From: Acidobacteriota bacterium
GTDB taxonomy: Bacteria; Acidobacteriota; Vicinamibacteria; Marinacidobacterales; SMYC01
Direction: 5' to 3'
Assembly: GCA_029263435.1 (NCBI GenBank)
Contig: JAJCXL010000418.1
Coordinates: 1-11,846 of the forward strand
DNA: 11,846 bases
In this document: piece after piece, positions 1 to 6,358 of the stretch
Numbering within the stretch: the first letter of the stretch is position 1
Layout of the letters: each line of letters begins with the position of its first letter
Notes under the pieces: generated by a model
What the model was told of the DNA's origin: nothing
The model's input: the letters and a program-made list of their open reading frames with translations, nothing else
Database searches by the model: none
Made by a program: the position numbers and the translations under genes

Positions 1-1
1 C

Positions 2-1012
2 ATATCGAGTGTGGAGCGCCATCGGGTTTTCTTTGCTCGGCGGTCGTTGTTCGTCATCGCGAGCGTGGCTTTCTTGCTGTGGGGCCGAGCGGCCTTGGAT
101 CGGTTTCAGATCCTCGATCCGTTGAAGCGCTGGACCGCATCCGCTCTCGATGCGTCCTTCTCTCTGGGCGGTCTCGACATTTCGGTCGGCGGCGTCGGCG
201 GTGCTGTCGTCGTGCTTCTGCTGACATGGCTATTGGCTCGCTCGGTGCGCTTTCTTCTCCGCGAAGAGATCTTGCCGCGCGTCGATGTACCGGTGGGCAC
301 GGGCCATTCCATCGTCGCTGTCATCGACTACTTGATCTGGGGGCTCGGACTCCTGTCGAGTGCAGCCGCCGCGGGATTGAACACGACCCAGCTCACCGTG
401 GTCTTCGGTGCGCTCGGCGTGGGTATCGGATTCGGCCTGCAGAACATCGTGGGGAACTTCGTTTCGGGACTCATCTTGATTTTCGAGCGTCCCATCAAGG
501 TCGGCGACCGGATCGAGACGAGTGAGCATTTCGGGGTCGTCACCGGGATCGGCATTCGTGCGAGCATCATCCAAAAATTCGATGGCTCTGAAGTCGTGGT
601 GCCCAATAGCGATCTGGTGGCCAAAGAGCTCGTCAACTGGACCCGATCCGATATGACTCGGCGGATTGACGTGAAGCTCCGTACCGATCTCGGAAGCGAT
701 CCGAGGCGCGTGCTCGAGATCCTTCGTGCGGTCGCCGAAGAGCATCCCCGAACCCTCCGGCAGCCGACGCCGTCGGCCTTCATGACCGGCTTCGGGGAGA
801 GCTCGCTCGAGTTTCGGCTTCTCGTCTGGGTAGGGGTCGACGATTTTCTCTCCGTTTCGAGCGAGCTCAACATTCGCGTCAACGAGGAGCTCGCCAAAGC
901 TGGCATTCGCATCCCCGTACCCGAGCGCGATGTGACGGTTCGCTCGACCGACGCCGAAAGCGAGCGCCGCGCCGCCGCCTCACTCGGTGCCGGCCATCGA
1001 AGTGAACCCTGA
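2..1012 (+). CDS. MscS-family mechanosensitive channel, 5'-partial
   Basis: Inner-membrane small-conductance mechanosensitive channel, which would release solutes on osmotic downshock. Counting from the GTG at 11, hydrophobic segments lie near residues 13-29, 56-79, 99-121 and 128-157. The last is the pore helix, rich in Gly/Ala (GALGVGIGFGLQNIVGNF, 133-150). It is followed by the beta-domain with PIKVGDRIE (161-169) and VPNSDL (197-202), then the alpha/beta C-terminal domain. This order is diagnostic of MscS. The frame is open to the left edge (Ile-Ser-Ser before the GTG) and no ribosome site can be seen, so the true start is probably outside the window and the protein may have a longer N-terminus; the GTG at 11 is only the first start codon visible. 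It is the only plus-strand gene, and its last 33 bases overlap the tail of the opposing gene at 980. Family call is firm; subtype (MscS, YbdG-like, KefA-like) is open. Confidence 0.93.
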   Translation: MSSVERHRVFFARRSLFVIASVAFLLWGRAALDRFQILDPLKRWTASALDASFSLGGLDISVGGVGGAVVVLLLTWLLARSVRFLLREEILPRVDVPVGTGHSIVAVIDYLIWGLGLLSSAAAAGLNTTQLTVVFGALGVGIGFGLQNIVGNFVSGLILIFERPIKVGDRIETSEHFGVVTGIGIRASIIQKFDGSEVVVPNSDLVAKELVNWTRSDMTRRIDVKLRTDLGSDPRRVLEILRAVAEEHPRTLRQPTPSAFMTGFGESSLEFRLLVWVGVDDFLSVSSELNIRVNEELAKAGIRIPVPERDVTVRSTDAESERRAAASLGAGHRSEP

Positions 1013-1684
1013 CTCGATCCACGTCACGAGCGCTTCCGCCTCGTCCCGAGACGAGAGCTCGGGAAGCTCGTAGCGAGCCGCGTCTTCGCCGAAGAGCAGG
1101 AGTATCGGCCGATAATAGGTGGGGTGAGGCGGTCTCTTCTCGCCCTCTCTTACGCCGATGCCTCGAAATTCGCTCCGAGCGAGCTCGCTCCCATTGGGAA
1201 ATACGAGAATGTCTCCCTGGAACGAAAGGCGGCGGGGCATCCATCGGTTCAACACCGCCTTCGCGGTGAAGGAGACCACCGCCAGCACTGCCAGTGTCGT
1301 CCAGATGAGGTGAAATTCGGCGAGGCCTACCGACGCGAAGAAGAACATTACGGTGAGTGCGGCGACGAATCCCACGACCAAGAGCACGCCCAGGGCGAAG
1401 CTTACCGCCCCGACTCGCGGAAGGATCGCTTGGCGAGAGCCCGCTCGATCGACGTAGCGCACGGAGGCGGTGAGCGAACGACTCCACAGCTTTCGGGCGG
1501 CGATCTCTAGCACCCACCCGATCGCGAACACGTTGAACGGCATCGAGACCAATAGAGCGAGGTGGTCCCTCACACCGATGCCTGCCCCCGAATAGGCTCG
1601 CCGCAGCACGATGAAGATGGGCACGTCCATGACCAGCATGACGGCGAGGAATAAGAGAACAATCTTTGGGATCGGTTTGGGCAT
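980..1684 (-). CDS. four-span membrane protein, uncharacterised
   Basis: A 234-residue protein I do not recognise. Four hydrophobic segments are visible at about residues 8-28, 40-62, 90-117 and 123-146, arranged as two hairpins with a basic linker (65-90). A soluble C-terminal part of about 85 residues (147-234) alternates short hydrophobic stretches and ends in an acidic amphipathic helix (DEAEALVTWIESGF). That shape could be a small PH-like domain, but this is a guess. The ATG at 1684 follows the VWA gene stop by 49 bases and has no strong SD next to it (a GGAG lies over 20 bases upstream), so expression probably depends on readthrough from the operon. It is the last gene of the minus-strand string, and its 3' end overlaps the MscS gene by 33 bases. 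It may be a membrane accessory of the stator-like proteins upstream. Confidence 0.82.
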   Translation of the reverse strand: MPKPIPKIVLLFLAVMLVMDVPIFIVLRRAYSGAGIGVRDHLALLVSMPFNVFAIGWVLEIAARKLWSRSLTASVRYVDRAGSRQAILPRVGAVSFALGVLLVVGFVAALTVMFFFASVGLAEFHLIWTTLAVLAVVSFTAKAVLNRWMPRRLSFQGDILVFPNGSELARSEFRGIGVREGEKRPPHPTYYRPILLLFGEDAARYELPELSSRDEAEALVTWIESGFTSMAGTE

Positions 1685-1733
1685 GACGACTTTGTCGGAA
1701 AAGAAAGCTCCTTCGCGACGACGAGCAGTGATC

Positions 1734-2744
1734 CTATCGTCGAATCGAGCTCAGGCCCACGAACGCGCCGCCGTTCTCGCGGCAGAGTGCTCGCATCAAC
1801 GTCGCGAAGCGGACTCCGGTGTTCTCCTGAAAACCGATGCGCGAGAACATGACAGGGAATCCGATGCCGTGGATCCGAACGAGGCGATTGCCCTCGCGAT
1901 CGGTCTTGTTGATCCTCGCTACCGTCGACACCACTTGTTCGATGGAGTTCCCGGTGAACTCGTCGCCGAAGACGTACAAGCTGATCTTCTTGTTCGGAGC
2001 GGCAAACGTTCGAATCGCGCGCGTGATGCCTTCGACCGGGCTCGAATTGCTGAAGGGGGCCCAGCTCCTCAGGCGATCGAGGATGACGCGTCGCCTGCCC
2101 GGAGTGTCGGGGATCCACTTTCCGGAGTAGTTGCTGAACATGTACTGGCCCATGTCATTCATGACTTGAATGCCTTTGACGGTTGGGTAGATGTCCAGCA
2201 CCTCCTCCATCTTTTGCACGACGAGGTGCCACGCATAGTTGTGCATGCTGCCGGACGTATCGATGATGAAGACGATGTACTCGCTATCGACCGGGATGCC
2301 GCCGATGACGGCATCCGTGGGCTCACGACGGTGGGTTCGGCCCAAGAGCCTCTTCATCTCTTCGGTGAGACCTTGCTGAGCGGCGAGCAATCGACCCTCG
2401 ACGATGTCGTTGACCTCGGAGAGCTCTGAGGTCGCGGAGAACTCACCTTGGATCTTGGACAAGTCGCCCCGCAGGCGGGCGACGGCTTCCCGCTCGGTCG
2501 AGAGCTGTTCGACGGTCGTCTTCAGGTCACGCTCGAGCACGTTCGTCTCGCCCCGGATCTCGAACAGCTCCTCCTGGAGCTGGGCGACGAGTCCTTCGAG
2601 CTCCGAGCGAATGTCCTCGAGTGCTCGCGGCTCTCCGATCTTCGTCAGGACGAGCAACAAGATGATGGCTCCGAAACCACAGCAAATGACGTCGAGGAAG
2701 GCGAGGCTGAACCCGTCGAGGCTCCTTCGCGCCCGGCGCCTCAT
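1734..2744 (-). CDS. membrane-anchored coiled-coil VWA protein (second paralog)
   Basis: A 336-residue protein with a basic N-terminus (MRRRARRS), a membrane segment at about 17-34 containing FLDVICCGFGA, a coiled coil rich in Glu/Leu/Arg (about 40-135) and a von Willebrand A domain (about 152-336). The metal site shows D-T-S-G-S (D162, S164, S166) and an Asp in a later strand (D261). The usual central Thr appears replaced by Ser (S234 or S235). The N-in, C-out layout and the Asp at the start of the span recall ExbD/TolR/MotB subunits, with VWA in place of their periplasmic domain. Start choice: an upstream in-frame ATG at 2801 lies inside the previous gene, whereas the ATG at 2744 makes a 4-base ATGA overlap with the previous stop and has AAGGA six bases ahead. 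It is clearly a paralog of the gene before it, sharing F-S-L-x-F-L-D and C-G-F-G-A. Translational coupling suggests the two are made in fixed ratio. Confidence 0.88.
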   Translation of the reverse strand: MRRRARRSLDGFSLAFLDVICCGFGAIILLLVLTKIGEPRALEDIRSELEGLVAQLQEELFEIRGETNVLERDLKTTVEQLSTEREAVARLRGDLSKIQGEFSATSELSEVNDIVEGRLLAAQQGLTEEMKRLLGRTHRREPTDAVIGGIPVDSEYIVFIIDTSGSMHNYAWHLVVQKMEEVLDIYPTVKGIQVMNDMGQYMFSNYSGKWIPDTPGRRRVILDRLRSWAPFSNSSPVEGITRAIRTFAAPNKKISLYVFGDEFTGNSIEQVVSTVARINKTDREGNRLVRIHGIGFPVMFSRIGFQENTGVRFATLMRALCRENGGAFVGLSSIRR

Positions 2745-3835
2745 GGCCAATCCTTCGACGGGCTGATGAAAGCGCCGCCAGAGAACAACGCGAGCTTCCA
2801 AAAAGCGCTCGAAGCGTGAGGGTCACCCTCCATCGGGAACAACACGACGTTGATGGGCGTGCGGTCCCGGAGCTCCTTGGTGGCGTCCTCGAACAGCCGA
2901 ACCCGGTCTCGTCCGGAGATCGTCGTTCCTCTGGGCCGACTTTGCCCCTGGGTGGGAAGGCCGTCGACGAGGAGATAGATGTTATCGGGCGCAGGACGAA
3001 GCGATCTAAAACTGGTAAACGCTCGATAGAGATTGGTTCCGCCGTCGGGGATGACGCCTTTGAGATGCTGCACGGCTTCGTCGAGGGCCTCGCGGTCACC
3101 ACCGTCTAGCCATTCATGGTTTTGATCGGGGACGACCGACTGGGACGTCGTGTTGAACGTGTAGATCTGGAACCGGCTGTCCCGCGGGATCTGAGTCGTG
3201 ATCCAATCGACGGTGGCGACGGCCTGCTGCCATTTCTCCGAGCTTCGCTTCACCGCGTCGGACATGTTGCGTCGACGTACGACGTTCACGATCGTTTCGT
3301 CGAGCATGCTCGCCGAAGCGTCGACGAGGATGAGGATGCGCCGGCCTCCGACTTTCAACCCGGTAAGGTACTGGCGATCTCCATCCCCGATGTGGGTGCG
3401 GACCCTGTCGCCGGGCGTTTCCTCGCTCGGAGCCTGGGCGGAGAGTCTCTTGACGTCTTCCTCGAGAGTCTTGAGATCCGTCTTCAGCTGGTTGACGTGG
3501 GCCTTCTTGGCCAGGGTCTCGTCTTCATAAGTCGCCAGCTCTTCTTGGACTTGGGTGAGCGTCTCGATGAGACGACGAGATAATCCGGCCGTGATGACGT
3601 TCTCCTCGTCGATCTCTTCGACGGCGTTTCGGACCTGGACGAGCTTGATATGGCCCTCGAGGACTTCCTCCTCGAGGCGGTCCACCTCGCCGTGAAGATC
3701 GGCGGTCATCCTGCCGGACTCTCGTCCGAAACTGGCATTGATGATCATGTAGAACAACACGACCGCGCCAAAACCGCACGTCATCGCGTCCAGAAACGAG
3801 AGGCTGAAAACGTTCACGTCGCGTCGGCGCGCCAT
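2741..3835 (-). CDS. membrane-anchored coiled-coil VWA protein (first paralog)
   Basis: A 364-residue protein with basic N-terminus (MARRRD), a membrane segment at about 15-33 with FLDAMTCGFGA (Asp16), a long charged coiled coil (about 45-135) and a C-terminal von Willebrand A domain (about 164-364). The metal-ion site is complete: D172-A-S174-A-S176, T267 in GGTNLYRAF and D291 in LLVDGLPT. VWA domains bind protein ligands through Mg2+/Ca2+; here the domain should face the periplasm. The N-terminal Asp-plus-span layout is like ExbD/MotB, and a MotA/ExbB-type gene lies two genes upstream, so a stator role is plausible. The start at 3835 is the third of three tandem copies of an SD plus MARRR-coding start (see the repeat at 3819-3895). 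An SD (GAGGT) sits 9 bases upstream. The 3' end overlaps the next gene by ATGA. VWA and span calls are firm; the role as ion-channel partner is inference. Confidence 0.9.
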   Translation of the reverse strand: MARRRDVNVFSLSFLDAMTCGFGAVVLFYMIINASFGRESGRMTADLHGEVDRLEEEVLEGHIKLVQVRNAVEEIDEENVITAGLSRRLIETLTQVQEELATYEDETLAKKAHVNQLKTDLKTLEEDVKRLSAQAPSEETPGDRVRTHIGDGDRQYLTGLKVGGRRILILVDASASMLDETIVNVVRRRNMSDAVKRSSEKWQQAVATVDWITTQIPRDSRFQIYTFNTTSQSVVPDQNHEWLDGGDREALDEAVQHLKGVIPDGGTNLYRAFTSFRSLRPAPDNIYLLVDGLPTQGQSRPRGTTISGRDRVRLFEDATKELRDRTPINVVLFPMEGDPHASSAFWKLALFSGGAFISPSKDWP

Positions 3836-3864
3836 CAGGCCGTGACCTCGCGTCGGCGCGCCAT
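3835..3864 (-). CDS. mini-ORF 2 (9 residues, MARRREVTA)
   Basis: A nine-codon reading frame directly before the first VWA gene. It starts with ATG at 3864, has GAGGT 9 bases upstream, and encodes MARRREVTA. Its TGA stop overlaps the ATG of the VWA gene at 3835 as TGATG. Its first five codons are identical to those of the VWA gene. It comes from a 29-bp tandem duplication and could act by handing terminating ribosomes to the next start. Whether it is translated cannot be told from sequence. Confidence 0.35.
   Translation of the reverse strand: MARRREVTA
3845..3849 (-). promoter_or_regulatory. ribosome binding site of the first VWA gene
   Basis: GAGGT 9 bases before the ATG at 3835. The same motif at the same spacing precedes the two mini-ORF starts (3874-3878 before 3864, and 3903-3907 before 3893), so there are three equivalent initiation sites in 72 bases. 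Confidence 0.7.
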
Positions 3865-3893
3865 CAGGCCGTGACCTCGCGGCGACGAGCCAT
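3864..3893 (-). CDS. mini-ORF 1 (9 residues, MARRREVTA)
   Basis: A nine-codon frame starting with ATG at 3893; a second ATG directly ahead at 3896 would add one Met and overlap the stop of the FHA gene as ATGA. Its SD (GAGGT at 3903-3907) is inside the last codons of the FHA gene, again 9 bases from the ATG. It encodes the same peptide as mini-ORF 2 but with three third-position differences, all synonymous, and ends in TGATG onto the start of mini-ORF 2. It may be a diverged copy of the duplicated start or a relic of a lost paralog. Translation is unproven. Confidence 0.33.
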   Translation of the reverse strand: MARRREVTA

Positions 3894-5278
3894 CATGTCT
3901 CGACCTCGACCAGCTGGAGCTCTACTCCCGGCGTTCCGAGACGCAGGCAGTCCCCGATAGCCAGGGAGACCCGCTCGTGGACGCGCTCGTCGTTGACGAA
4001 CGAGCCGAATTGGCTGTGATCCTCCAGCATCACCCGTCCGTCGATGCGATAGAGGCTGCAGTGATAGCGGGAGATGCCGGCCGTCTCTCCGGTGACGTTG
4101 AGGCCGCGAGCATCGCCGGGGATCGACAGGCCGATCAGAAACGGGCCCGGGTCGATGGCGATGGCCTTGCCCGCGAAGAGAACATGGGACGGCGCGCGCG
4201 GGGCCGGCTTCGCGTCGTCGCGAGGTGAGGAAGCGTCTCGCTCGGCGGCCTTGTCCGGATCGAGATCCAAACGCGTGAGAAACGGCAGCGCGCCGTCATC
4301 CGCCGGCCGGGGTTGGCGACGCAGGTAGCTGAGCGCTCCTTGGGCCGCGGCGACGGGCGGAAGGGTGATCACGTGGTCTGAGAGGTCGCGCTTTAGCCTC
4401 TCGACGAGACCAGGGAGTCGAGCGACCCGATGGGATAGGAGCAGCGTTACCGGCTCTCCATGGGGTAGGACGGAACCAGCCAGCGTTACCAGTGCTTGAT
4501 AATAAGCGCTGGCACCGCCTGCGAGGTGGTCGCGCTCCAGGTCGATCGTCAAGGTCTTGCCCGAGACCTCCATGGAGGCAGAGATACCGGACTGGGTGTC
4601 CAAGGCCTCGAGCCAGCCCGGCAGCTGGTCGTAGAGGTCCTGCTCGGACTGCGCTCGATGGAGTGGATCGTAGCGCGTCTGCCGGACGAAGCTCTCGGCG
4701 ATGTGGGTGGCCCAGGCGTCATGGAGCGGGATGATGCCCACCGATTCTTCGACGTTGGCGTTTTCGCGGATGAGCTGGTCGCTCCTTCGGATGAGGGACG
4801 CCGCCGCGCGGTGGAGGTGAAGATCCAAGTGTAGGAGGGTCGCTCCGCTCGAGACAGTGGCGGCAGCCGCGAGCGCCGAGTCGATCATGCCGCCCACGGG
4901 GATGCCTCCGGAGCGCGCCATCCCGAGGATGAGCCCGAGCTGATCGAGCGAATACCAACCGGGTATCGCGAGCATCGCCTCTTCGCTGGAAGGGAGCGAT
5001 TCCCAGAAGCCGGTGAGGTGTGCATGAGCGAGATCCGCTCGGGTCAGCCGGCTCGGAAACGGTCGAGCGAGCGCAGTGGTGTCGATGGCGTCCCAAAATC
5101 GAGTATGAGTAAACCGCGGTTTCAGCCGGGCGCGGTCCCGAGCTTCGGGCCCGAGCACGAGGCTCGCGCCCTCGACCACCGCGTAGCCGGGGCTTTCCGG
5201 CGCCTCCAGGACGTCGGGAGCTTCCGAGCGGATGGCGACGAAGCCGGCGTCGTTGAGCTCGATGGCGAGAGTGGTCAT
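3893..5278 (-). CDS. actin/Hsp70-like region fused to C-terminal FHA domain
   Basis: A soluble protein of 461 residues with no membrane segment. The first ~315 residues look like a degenerate actin/Hsp70-type fold: a first-strand motif (MTTLAIELNDAGF, 1-13), GGIPVGGMIDSALAAAA (124-140), a beta hairpin LLHLDLHLHRAAASLI where the second phosphate loop would be (148-163), and LLLSHRVARLPGLVERL near the adenosine region. The classic phosphate-loop glycines are weak, so nucleotide binding is uncertain. A charged linker leads to an FHA domain (about 364-461) with ISRYHCSL (S403, H406), DHSQFGSFVN and GDCLRLG. The Arg usual in the first loop is Leu (IGLSI), so phosphothreonine binding may be altered. 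Start: the ATG at 5278 fits the fold. A TTG at 5293, overlapping the previous stop as TTGA, would add five residues; neither has a good SD. The role may be a cytoplasmic reader of the kinase in this operon. Confidence 0.83.
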   Translation of the reverse strand: MTTLAIELNDAGFVAIRSEAPDVLEAPESPGYAVVEGASLVLGPEARDRARLKPRFTHTRFWDAIDTTALARPFPSRLTRADLAHAHLTGFWESLPSSEEAMLAIPGWYSLDQLGLILGMARSGGIPVGGMIDSALAAAATVSSGATLLHLDLHLHRAAASLIRRSDQLIRENANVEESVGIIPLHDAWATHIAESFVRQTRYDPLHRAQSEQDLYDQLPGWLEALDTQSGISASMEVSGKTLTIDLERDHLAGGASAYYQALVTLAGSVLPHGEPVTLLLSHRVARLPGLVERLKRDLSDHVITLPPVAAAQGALSYLRRQPRPADDGALPFLTRLDLDPDKAAERDASSPRDDAKPAPRAPSHVLFAGKAIAIDPGPFLIGLSIPGDARGLNVTGETAGISRYHCSLYRIDGRVMLEDHSQFGSFVNDERVHERVSLAIGDCLRLGTPGVELQLVEVET

Positions 5279-5289
5279 GGCGGTGTGCT

Positions 5290-6087
5290 TCAAGGAACCC
5301 GAAGATGCTGAATCAAGTGGTGGTCGAGATAGGTCTCGGTGTCGAGAACGAGTCGTTCTTGTTGAAGCTGCAGCTGATGCAACAGAAACATCAAGACGAT
5401 GCTGATGAGAAGGGCGATGAAGGTCGAGTTGAACGCGACACCGAGACTCTGAGTCACCCCCGCGATGTCGCCTTCGACCGCTTTGTGCGCTTGGCCGAGC
5501 GCTTCACCGATCCCGCGGACGGTTCCGATGAACCCGATGGATGGGATCGCCCACGCGATGTAGCGCACCATGGAGAGCTCGGATTCCAAGCGATCGGATT
5601 CCGCCTCGCACACCGCACGTGCTGTCGTGGAGACGTCTTGAATATTGCGCGTCGCCCGAAAACGATGGAGCGCAGATTGGAGCGAACGGGGAAGGAGCAG
5701 GCTCCGCTCGACGGGGGACAAGGCCTCTATCTGGCGTTCGTACTCTCGCGCGTCTTCCGGGAGGATCTTGGTGCCTTCTCCGGTCGGAACGAGATCCATC
5801 TCGAGTAACCGGTGCTCGCGTGAGAGCACGACGCCCTTATAGGCCATGATGGCCATCGCCCAGATCATGAGCACGAAGCAGGCTTCCTGCTCGAGATCTC
5901 GCACGATGACCCACACCGAGCGTTCCTGAACGTAGTTGGGGTCGGTCTCCATCAGCGCGCGCTGCTCTCCCATGATGATGTCGGCTTTGGGTCGAACCAC
6001 CAGGACATAGAGCGCGTGAACCACGATGAGCGCGACGATCAACGAGAGCGCCTGGTAGACGAACTCGACCGGATAAGACTTCTTCAT
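5290..6087 (-). CDS. MotA/TolQ/ExbB-type proton-channel subunit
   Basis: A 265-residue inner-membrane protein with four spans (about 9-31, 68-88, 173-196 and 212-238) and a cytoplasmic region between spans 2 and 3 (about 90-170). The final part carries the family signature: IPSIGFIGTVRGIGEAL (181-197), then a loop and GVAFNSTFIALLISIVL (216-232). T189 and T222 sit where the pore-lining Thr residues of ExbB/TolQ lie. In the known family five such subunits surround two ExbD/MotB-type subunits and convert an ion gradient into motion. Two such candidate partners follow downstream. Four spans resemble MotA more than the three-span ExbB. The ATG at 6087 directly abuts the TGA of the small gene upstream (TGAATG); only a weak GGTGG is seen ahead, suggesting coupled translation. 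Family firm, cellular job unknown. Confidence 0.93.
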   Translation of the reverse strand: MKKSYPVEFVYQALSLIVALIVVHALYVLVVRPKADIIMGEQRALMETDPNYVQERSVWVIVRDLEQEACFVLMIWAMAIMAYKGVVLSREHRLLEMDLVPTGEGTKILPEDAREYERQIEALSPVERSLLLPRSLQSALHRFRATRNIQDVSTTARAVCEAESDRLESELSMVRYIAWAIPSIGFIGTVRGIGEALGQAHKAVEGDIAGVTQSLGVAFNSTFIALLISIVLMFLLHQLQLQQERLVLDTETYLDHHLIQHLRVP

Positions 6088-6297
6088 TCAGATATCCACC
6101 GGAAAGGAGATGGCGCTGTCGGCCGGAACTTTCTCCGTCGGGATAAAATCTTCATCCTCTTCTTCCGCGGGCTTGGTCTGCTGACGCGGCGCCACCGGGG
6201 TCGCGAGTGGCGTCTCTCTCGAAAGAGCCATCGTGCCGAGAACGACCGATCCCGTCGCGACGAGAGGTAACGCGATCCAAAAGGCGATCCACTTCAT
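6088..6297 (-). CDS. small single-span membrane protein, 69 residues
   Basis: An unrecognised small protein with one hydrophobic segment at residues 4-24, a Pro/Thr-rich stretch, an acidic run (EEEDED, 45-50) and a distinctive C-terminal tail ending FPVDI. The span could be a signal anchor or an uncleaved signal peptide, leaving the tail in the periplasm. An upstream in-frame ATG at 6393 overlaps the preceding gene and lacks support, while the ATG at 6297 has AGGAG six bases before it, so the short form is chosen. It is 61 bases after the FGE gene stop and directly abuts the MotA/ExbB-type gene. Its position and single span suggest an accessory subunit of that channel, but no function can be assigned. 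Confidence 0.72.
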   Translation of the reverse strand: MKWIAFWIALPLVATGSVVLGTMALSRETPLATPVAPRQQTKPAEEEDEDFIPTEKVPADSAISFPVDI

Positions 6298-6303
6298 AAG
6301 ACA

Positions 6304-6308
6304 CTCCT
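6304..6308 (-). promoter_or_regulatory. ribosome binding site that decides the small-protein start
   Basis: AGGAG six bases before the ATG at 6297; this supports the 69-residue form over the 101-residue reading. Confidence 0.7.
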
Positions 6309-6324
6309 GTCGGGTTGTTGTGCT

Positions 6325-6348
6325 CCAAGTTGAGCTCTCACTTCTTGG
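6325..6348. other. imperfect dyad in the 61-bp gap
   Basis: CCAAG at 6325-6329 pairs with CTTGG at 6344-6348, and an inner TGA/TCA pair can form within. There is no U-run after it on either strand, so it is not a convincing terminator. It could be an RNA hairpin that trims or modulates transcripts between the FGE gene and the small membrane protein. Chance is quite possible. Confidence 0.25.
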
Positions 6349-6358
6349 CTCGTGACGT

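Larger units (their letters stand above)
3819..3895 (-). repeat. 29-bp tandem repeat carrying SD, start and first codons
   Basis: Positions 3819-3847 and 3848-3876 are identical 29-base units in tandem; perfect period-29 identity runs from 3819 to 3881. A third, imperfect copy continues to about 3895, with three mismatches in its first 19 bases. Read on the minus strand, each unit is a start (ATG plus four codons for ARRR), an SD-like GAGGT and a terminal TG that makes TGATG with the next unit. Because 29 is one less than 30, each copy's frame ends exactly on the next ATG. Gain or loss of a unit would leave the VWA gene readable while changing the number of start sites. Confidence 0.95.

Noticed and set aside
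1040..1080. GAGCTCGGGAAGCTC as a terminator hairpin at the converging ends
   Set aside because: It lies in coding sequence of the four-span protein, the stem is short and no T-run follows.
1611..2429. 272-codon plus-strand frame opposite the VWA gene
   Set aside because: It is antisense to a clear VWA gene, has no domain or ribosome site, and reflects GC-rich codon bias.
2745..2801. 19-residue extension of the second VWA protein
   Set aside because: It overlaps the first VWA gene and would put non-conserved residues before the basic N-tail shared by the paralogs.
3819..3895. 29-bp repeats resembling a short CRISPR array
   Set aside because: Copies are directly adjacent with no spacers, and each lies on a start codon, so this is a tandem duplication.
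5290..6087. Flagellar motA or tolQ gene
   Set aside because: There is no motB, tolR, tolA or pal neighbour and the partners carry VWA domains, so no gene symbol is given.
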